A stretch of 64,000 nt of DNA from Dryas octopetala (taxonomy: Eukaryota; Streptophyta; Magnoliopsida; Rosales; Rosaceae): contig OY992837.1 in NCBI GenBank assembly GCA_963921425.1, positions 20,104,630 to 20,168,629 on the forward strand, read 5' to 3'. This document shows positions 58,241 to 64,000 of this stretch, piece by piece. The notes under the pieces were generated by a model. That model did not search any database, was not told the origin of the DNA, and saw only the letters and a program-made list of their open reading frames with translations. A program made the translations under genes and the position numbers. Every line of letters starts with the position of its first letter. Position 1 is the stretch's first letter.

Positions 58241-60044
58241 GAGAATTTAACTTAAAATATAGGAGAAAAGATTATGAGGCTCAAAATTTGTGCCTCAAAC
58301 TCCATGTCATTTGAAATTAAATATACCTTAATCATATGTGGCACAACTATTTCTACACATTTTATTAACAGCTTTTTTGTGAAAGACCATCTTACAAATT
58401 CCAAATCCAACTATTTTTTTTTTGTTTTCAATAAATTTATTATCCCCATGTTTCTTCTTTGCAAGTTGCAACGGCACCTGCTCCTTCTCTCGTTCTAATT
58501 CGATCATGTTCAAAGTTCATGATTTCTAAAATCAAATTTTTATCACAATTTTTGGATTAAAGTTCTCATCGCAAGATTTAGATTTAAGCCTCTGCACCAT
58601 CATTTTTTTCACGTTCGTTTTACTTTCTTTGTTTTCACGTTCTCATCATAATTTTTTTTAGTTGAAATTGCTATGTCGATCTCACTATAAGATTCATGAG
58701 ATCAAGCCATACAGAATATTGCCAAAATCCAACTTGTTCTTGATGCCTACCCACATAGCCAAACTCAAATCAAATAGCTATATGTTGATATTGCCTTCCA
58801 GAACAAGTCTAGCATTCAAGTTGCAGCATATAATAATGATCAATTCTAATTAAATACAAATTATGAAATAAACTAGTTCTGAAGGATATTGGACTAAAGA
58901 CAGACTTAATATATGAAATTTTAGAGTTCTACATTTGGGGCTGAATTTGTTTCCTTATAAAAAATAAGTAATAGATTTTTTAATTTGGGATTGTAATCTT
59001 TTTTTTATAAATTTATTAGAAAGGTTGAAAAACCTGTTCCTATTAATAAATAAAATCTAAATTAAGAAAGAAAAAGGGTGAAAAAGAGAGCAAGAGGGTC
59101 TGAGTTTTTCTTGTTTGAGTATCCAGAGAAAAGAGAACACAAGCTTTGATCATGGCGTCAGGAGATTTGGTAAGCAATTCCAACGGAGTTTGTTTGTTTG
59201 TTTTGTTGATGTTTTTCTAAGTAGTTAGCTCTGAATGATGGTTTCGGCTATTGAACAACAATGATTTTGAGTATTAATTTACTTTGATAAAGCTGATGTG
59301 GCAAGTGGATTATGACATGTATTTAATAAAATTAAATATTTAATGTCACACCTTTTATTAAGGCACCTTAACACTTTTCAAAATATAATTGGTTTTAAAT
59401 TACATGGCTTTGAGGCACATTTGAGGCTCAAAATCACAAATTTTGAGGCACCCTATCATATATTACCCAAAAAAAAAAAAAGTACGAATAAACAACCACC
59501 TATTAGTCTTTTGAAATTATCAGTCAAACGCCTTCTTCTTCTTTTGATTTATCCAATTTTATGAAATATTATTTAAAATTTTTTATTTTCTAATTTAATT
59601 CAAGTTTTTTATAATGTTAAGAAAGGTTAAATTAGTCTTTTTAAAAATATATGTAAAAAATTATTTGCCACATGTATTTAACAGTATTTAATATTTTAAA
59701 TGACATGAAATAGAAAGAACAAGAAACTGGAGGACTAAATTTAGTAAATTAACATAGAGAAGTTAGAGAAGCTTGCTTCACAAATCGATAGAGAAGAGGC
59801 AGAGGTGTTGGAATTGAATCCTTATACCTGCAAGCTATCTAGAATTTCCAGCAACACACAAAAGCTGAAAACAGTAAAGAGCAAAGGAAGCAGAATTGAT
59901 TAATTGCCACACTTTTCTGATGTATTGATATTTTCTTAGAAAAGCATTACAGCTAGTCTAGTGGAAGTCCACCGACACAGAGCAACGAGTCTACCTAATA
60001 ATTAAAGTAGAATAACTTTCATATAGTTAAAGCAAAACATATAA
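58241..60044. other. Mostly gene-free; partial repeats
   Basis: 59483-59790 duplicates 15940-16417. gaggctcaaaat phrases at 58276 and 59424 may be ends of an old element about 1.2 kb long, but I cannot pair them convincingly. At 59152-59169 atggcgtcaggagatttg followed by gtaagc looks like a short first exon (MASGDL) after a purine-rich leader; no second exon was recognised. Confidence 0.4.
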
Positions 60045-60476
60045 ATCCTGTATTTAATGTATCGTGTTTTTTTCTCTTGTTCTCCACGAAGCTTTAACCT
60101 TGTCAAGGACTTTTTCAGACATTGATGGAGGTGGACTTAGAAAAAGTGATACTCTTATTTTTCTTGATGGACCTATACTCTTAGTCAAGAAATTTGTCAG
60201 ACGTGCCGTAGAGGATGGATTTAGAAAAAGTGGGGCTGCAATAATATATAGGGCCCTTCCTAGTATATATCTATATATAGGTTAGCACTGCTCTTGATGG
60301 TTCATTGCACTTACGCATAACCTACTTTATACAATTTAAACTTCATGGGGAGAACCATGAGAGCTGTTTTACTTGTCCGGTTTCTGACTATTGCAACCAT
60401 TACTTTTAGTATTGGCTTATGCAATGGAAATCTGGGTGTGCCTTGCAACGAAAGTGAAAAACAAGCACTTCTCATG
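60045..60476 (+). pseudogene. 5' end of an EIX-type RLP gene, cut by an LTR retrotransposon
   Basis: A promoter-like region shared with 54.3 and 57.6 kb (ctccac.aagctttaacctt ... tagcactgctcttgat) leads to ATG 60345. The frame reads MGRTMRAVLLVRFLTIATIT, then FSIGLCNGNLGVPCNESEKQ and ALLM: a signal peptide and the start of the LRR N-terminal cap. At 60477 the sequence leaves the gene: the related copy at 54930 continues gtcaaacaagtcc, here tgttagttttt begins, the start of an LTR. Within the element the frame closes at once (TGT TAG). This copy keeps the intact signal peptide and lacks the MITE, so it is closest to the ancestral form. Confidence 0.85.
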
Positions 60477-62131
60477 TGTTAGTTTTTAGGATTTGTTAAT
60501 GTTGGCTATTTCCTTGTCAAATCAATTGTATTAATGTGTATTTATTCACTCACAAGCTCTAGGGTAGATTTAGGACAAGGTCTGCTGCTTTGAAGAAGTC
60601 AAGAATGAACAAGTCACAAGGTATACTGCACTTCATTCATTTCATGAAATTAACAGATTTTCGTCTATTTGACTAGTCATTCACTGATCATAATGAACAC
60701 TATTTATCACGTACAGTGACTGTTACTTAAGTCACAGTTGCTACAGTGGGTCATTTCGGGTTTTGCTTTTTAAGCCCAATTCTTTGAAAGCCCATATTCT
60801 GTTTAGTATTAGACATGCATGTGCATTGCACAAGACTTGTTTTTTCCACTGTAGCATCCAGATCTGATTTCCTATTTCCCATTCACACACACACATTCAC
60901 GCACACACACTATTCATCATCTTCTACATTCTGATTTTTAAATGCAAAATTCCTTTTGACAGCTGATTTTTTCTATCCTTAGTAAATACTAGGATACCCC
61001 TCTAGGACAAAGGGAATATGCCCTTAATCCGTCTCTTGTGGACAGCCATTGATTGGCTTCCACGTGGCATGGGCGAACATGCCCCTTGCGTGGGTGTGTA
61101 CGGGGATAAGAGGGCTGGCTGTCCAGATCTGTGTGTATGCTGATGAGCGATTTGAGAGCGTGAATTCTTGGGTTTTCACGGCTGGGCATTTTCCATGTGA
61201 GGTGCTTATCTTCATATTTTTCAGAAAATGGTTTTTAAATCTTGATAAATCACAAAGAGATTTTCTGAAATAGTTTTTGTTAAATCTGAAATTCTTTATG
61301 GGTTTGAGTGCTTAAATGTCTTCACACATTCTTCAAACTCATTCATTTTAGATTTAAGTTGAAGGATTCAATATTGATCTTTTCATGCCGATAGCTTGAG
61401 AAGATTGATCTTTATTTGTGAATCCTACATTTGCATATCATGTTCATGCATTGATGAAACCACTTAGCTTGGTGCGGATTGGTGCCATGGGTTGATGAGC
61501 TTGGAGTGGAGCTGCCTTCTTCATGAATGACCATCTGCCTTGCGTATGGAAGTTGCACAAAATGGGTAAGCTAGCTGCCACTTAGTCTAGGACTTAGTGA
61601 TTGAGCTTGTGTGCTGAGTGCCCTCCTTTGTATTGAACTTCTGATTTAGTGGATTGCCTGGTCAGCTGGATAGACCCCCAGTTTTTACCCTTTGTGGTTT
61701 TTCTGGGTGAACATCTTGTGTGTTTCTGTCTTCCATATTTGTGTTGTTATGATTACTGACTCACTCATCTTTTAAACACAAATCTGTACTGGAGCTATTT
61801 GATTAAAATTGATATATGCCTTATATAATTGTTTAGAAAATCACACATCACTGTAGTTGTGGATAACACTGGGATGCCTATTGTGATGGATCCTCTGAGT
61901 GTATAGGATGTCACTTGATCCTTGGTGTGTTTGATTTGTGTTGTTTTACTGAAGTGATTTTTGATTTTTAGAAGTCAATGTGGAGTTTCACATTTTGTTA
62001 CTGGACTGTCTGAGTTGTGTTTGGTTGACTAGTTCGTGAGTAATCACATAAACCAAAAATTGGGGTCCGATCACTGAAAGTAAAATTAATCAAGTTAATT
62101 AAGTGAATAGATCACCTAAACTAAACTTTCA
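60477..62131 (+). repeat. 5' LTR of the Sirevirus-like element
   Basis: Starts tgttagtttttagg and ends aaactttca, TG..CA with a 7-of-9 inverted match. Bounded on the left by the exact break in the RLP exon and on the right by the primer site. Contains a CA-repeat at 60887-60910. Only one copy is in the window, so the LTR boundaries rest on these two signals. Confidence 0.8.
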
Positions 62132-62133
62132 AT

Positions 62134-62150
62134 TGGTATCAGAGCGCTAC
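62134..62150 (+). promoter_or_regulatory. Primer binding site (initiator tRNA-Met)
   Basis: tggtatcagagcgctac starts two bases after the LTR and matches the plant initiator tRNA-Met 3' end over 12 or more bases. Confidence 0.92.
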
Positions 62151-62205
62151 TCTAAAAGCAAATAGAGAGATCCTAGGGTGTTGTTTGTTTTCTAGGTGTG
62201 TCTAG

Positions 62206-64000
62206 ATGGAAAGAGATCGCGTTGCAGGATCTTGCAACTCTCCTCCATTTTTTGATGGCAGCAACTACGCTGCTTGGAGAGAAAAATTTGAAATTTTTCT
62301 TGATGCCTATGATGAGTTGGCATATGAGTATCTCAATGTTGAGTGGATTCCTCCCACACGGATTGTTGATGGGATTGAAACTCCTAAGCCTAGGTCCGAA
62401 TGGTCTTTTGCCGAAGTCACGGCCTCTAGCTCCAACAAGAAGGCTAGAAATGCTATTGTCACTGCATTGTCTTCCTCACAATTTGCACACATACAACATT
62501 GTGTCACGGCTAGGCAAGCTTGGAACAAACTTAGGGTTGTTCATGAGGGGGACAAACAAGTTAGGTCACTTAAGCTTCAAATGGTACATGCCAAATTTGA
62601 AGAAATTAGGATGAAAGAGTCCGAGTCATTTTCCGAGTTCTATGAAAGGTTGGAAGCCCTCACAAATGAAGCCATGTCTCTAGGTAAACCTTATGAGGAG
62701 TCTACCATTGTCCAAAAGGTTCTTAGATCTCTACCTAAGAGATTTCAATCTAAGAAGCATGCAATACAAGAAGTCCAAAATTTGGATGAACTCAAAATTG
62801 GTAAATTGGTAGGAAAGCTTAAAACCTTTGAGATGGAACTTGAAATGGATGAAAGGGATAGCAAGAAGTCAAAAGATATTGCTTTGCAAAGTGTCAAAGA
62901 GATGAGTGAAAACTTGAGTGAAAAATCATCCATGTCCGATGATGAGGTTGCCCTTTTTGTCAAAAGATTTAGATGAATTCTTAGAAATAAAGGGAGAGAA
63001 GCTAGAACTAGTGGTAACAACTTTAAGGAGTTCAAATTCAAACCTCAAGGAGAGAATTCATTTGAGAGAAAACAAGAAAGGAAGCCTAACTTTAAAGAGG
63101 GAAGAACAACCAAGAGAGATGTGAAATGTTACACTTGTGGTGGAATAGGTCACATAGCAATTGAATGTGCAAACAATAGAAAGAATCATTCTTCAAGTAA
63201 GAATAAAGCCATGAAAATCACTTGGAGTGATAGTGAGAGTGATGACTCAAATGATTGTGAGTCTTCTTCCGATGTTGAGGATGATGAAGTTGCATTTGTT
63301 GCATCAATCAAGGAGATTGATCAAGTAGATGGTGAGTCGGACTCAGAATCTGTTCCTGATGATGAGTCTTACACTGCACTTTGTGATAAGTATGACTTAC
63401 TTTTCACCGAAACTCTTAGCATAAAGGAAGAAAATCAGAAATTAAAGAATGCTAAACTGAAATTGTGTGAGAAGATTGAGTCATTAGAGAGTGAATTAGA
63501 AAGTGTGGCTATCTTGAAACAAAATTTTGAGAGTCAAGTCAAAGTGCTCAAGGAGAGCAACATCTACTTTAAATCTTTGAATGAAAAGCTTGAAAAAGAA
63601 GTTCATGAAGCAAATGAGAGCATTGTTGAGCTCACCATTGGGGCTGAAAAGGTGGATAGGATGCTTAGGATTGGAAAGCATCATGGTGATAAAACCGGTT
63701 TGGGTTTTAGTGAAAATAGTCCTAGTGTATCCAACACAAAGACCATTTTTGTCAAGTCAGAATCTGATCATAGTGTCAAAAAGGGTCTAGGTTTCATTGA
63801 CATTGGTCAAAATGCATCTCATTCTAAGTCAAGTCAAGCCACTTCAAGTGTCACACAAATTGATTGTTCTACTTCACTTAGAAAAATAAAGTTTGTCCCG
63901 GTTTGTCATCATTGTCATGTCAAGGGTCACATTAGACCAAATTGCAACAAACTTAGAGGAAAGAAATCAAGTGAACCAAAGAGAAATGTTTCTCTACAAG
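62206..64000 (+). pseudogene. Copia gag with two CCHC knuckles, one in-frame TGA, continues past the window
   Basis: ATG 62206 opens MERDRVAGSCNSPPFFDGSN, then NYAAWREKFEIFL (DUF4219-type start) and the UBN2 region (ARQAWNKLRVVHEG, ESFSEFYERLEALTNEA, VLRSLPKRF). TGA at 62974-62976 (codon 257) breaks it after FVKRFR, where Arg is likely, since the frame stays open to the window end and remains gag-like. First knuckle CYTCGGIGHIAIEC at codon 308, then an acidic Ser/Asp/Glu stretch, a long heptad-like coiled coil (about 63411-63640: IKEENQKLKNAKLKL, IESLESELESV), and a second knuckle CHHCHVKGHIRPNC at codon 567. Gag packages the element RNA. As it stands only a 256-residue product could be made without readthrough. 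Confidence 0.85.

Larger units (their letters stand above)
60477..64000 (+). mobile_element. Copia LTR retrotransposon (Sirevirus-like), 5' part; runs off the window
   Basis: A 1655-bp 5' LTR (60477-62131) is followed by an initiator tRNA-Met primer site and a very long gag. The long LTR and a gag of more than 590 codons with two CCHC knuckles and an acidic/coiled-coil middle resemble the Sirevirus branch of Copia. Pol and the 3' LTR lie beyond the edge. The insertion splits an RLP exon between the codons for LLM and the next residue; tcatg (60472-60476) should be the target duplication. Confidence 0.85.

Noticed and set aside
59152-59169. MASGDL first exon of an unknown gene
   Set aside because: Good start and donor context, but no second exon or homology; left as a note only.
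61130-61170. ctgatgag in the Sirevirus LTR as a hammerhead ribozyme core
   Set aside because: The second conserved core box (gaaac) and helices are not found at the right spacing.

Overview
This window is nuclear DNA of a eudicot plant. It is AT-rich, with spliced genes, GT-AG introns of plant size, CACTA, hAT and Mutator-like elements, Copia LTR retrotransposons, a BAHD acyltransferase and tomato Cf/EIX-type LRR receptor-like proteins. The overall flavour suggests a woody Rosaceae species, but that is inference and not proven by the sequence. Only two protein genes look intact over the part visible: an acyltransferase gene at 40.96-42.32 kb and a transposon-borne Ulp1-protease gene at 0.8-5.4 kb. 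Everything else that codes is a broken gene, a gene fragment or a mobile element.

Layout. 1-6592: 3' part of a CACTA (En/Spm) transposon, with the end of its transposase, a 12-exon TNPA/Ulp1 gene, subterminal repeats and the terminal inverted repeat. It sits inside an intron of an O-fucosyltransferase gene fragment (6.6-6.93 kb), which is followed by a TMK receptor-kinase fragment. 8.2-10.4 kb: an unusual array built from a 16-bp motif in both orientations, organised in units of about 223 bp. 11.6-13.7 kb: more gene fragments (an unrecognised two-exon piece and a WHEP-domain piece). 14.06-15.6 kb: a Mutator-like foldback element nested in a second foldback element. 16.4-17.3 kb: a LIL3 (light-harvesting-like) pseudogene. 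17.65-19.96 kb, minus strand: an 11-exon gene whose frame is complete apart from one TAG codon. Its first two exons are duplicated at 22.5-22.8 kb as part of a larger tandem duplication.

24.0-30.4 kb: a recent, complete but disabled Copia element with 469-bp LTRs and a perfect 5-bp target duplication. 30.4-40.9 kb: intergenic DNA packed with small non-autonomous elements (a 341-bp TRIM, two Mutator-like and several MITE-like palindromes) and a permuted inverted duplication at 32.3-33.0 kb. 40.96-42.32 kb: the acyltransferase. 42.5-48.8 kb: MITEs, a hAT element, and long stretches where I see no gene.

48.8-60.5 kb: remnants of an LRR receptor-like-protein cluster. It holds one nearly full-length pseudogene (49.58-52.60 kb, minus), an LRR fragment, and three related 5' ends of EIX-type receptor genes carried on a tandem segmental duplication that also contains LIL3-derived pieces. 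The last 5' end (60.345 kb) is cut inside its coding sequence by the 5' LTR of a large Copia (Sirevirus-like) element. That element's long gag runs off the window edge.

No RNA gene, CRISPR array or bacterial-type operon is present. The genes do not form a shared pathway. The common thread is repeated transposon insertion and tandem duplication acting on receptor and plastid-protein gene copies.
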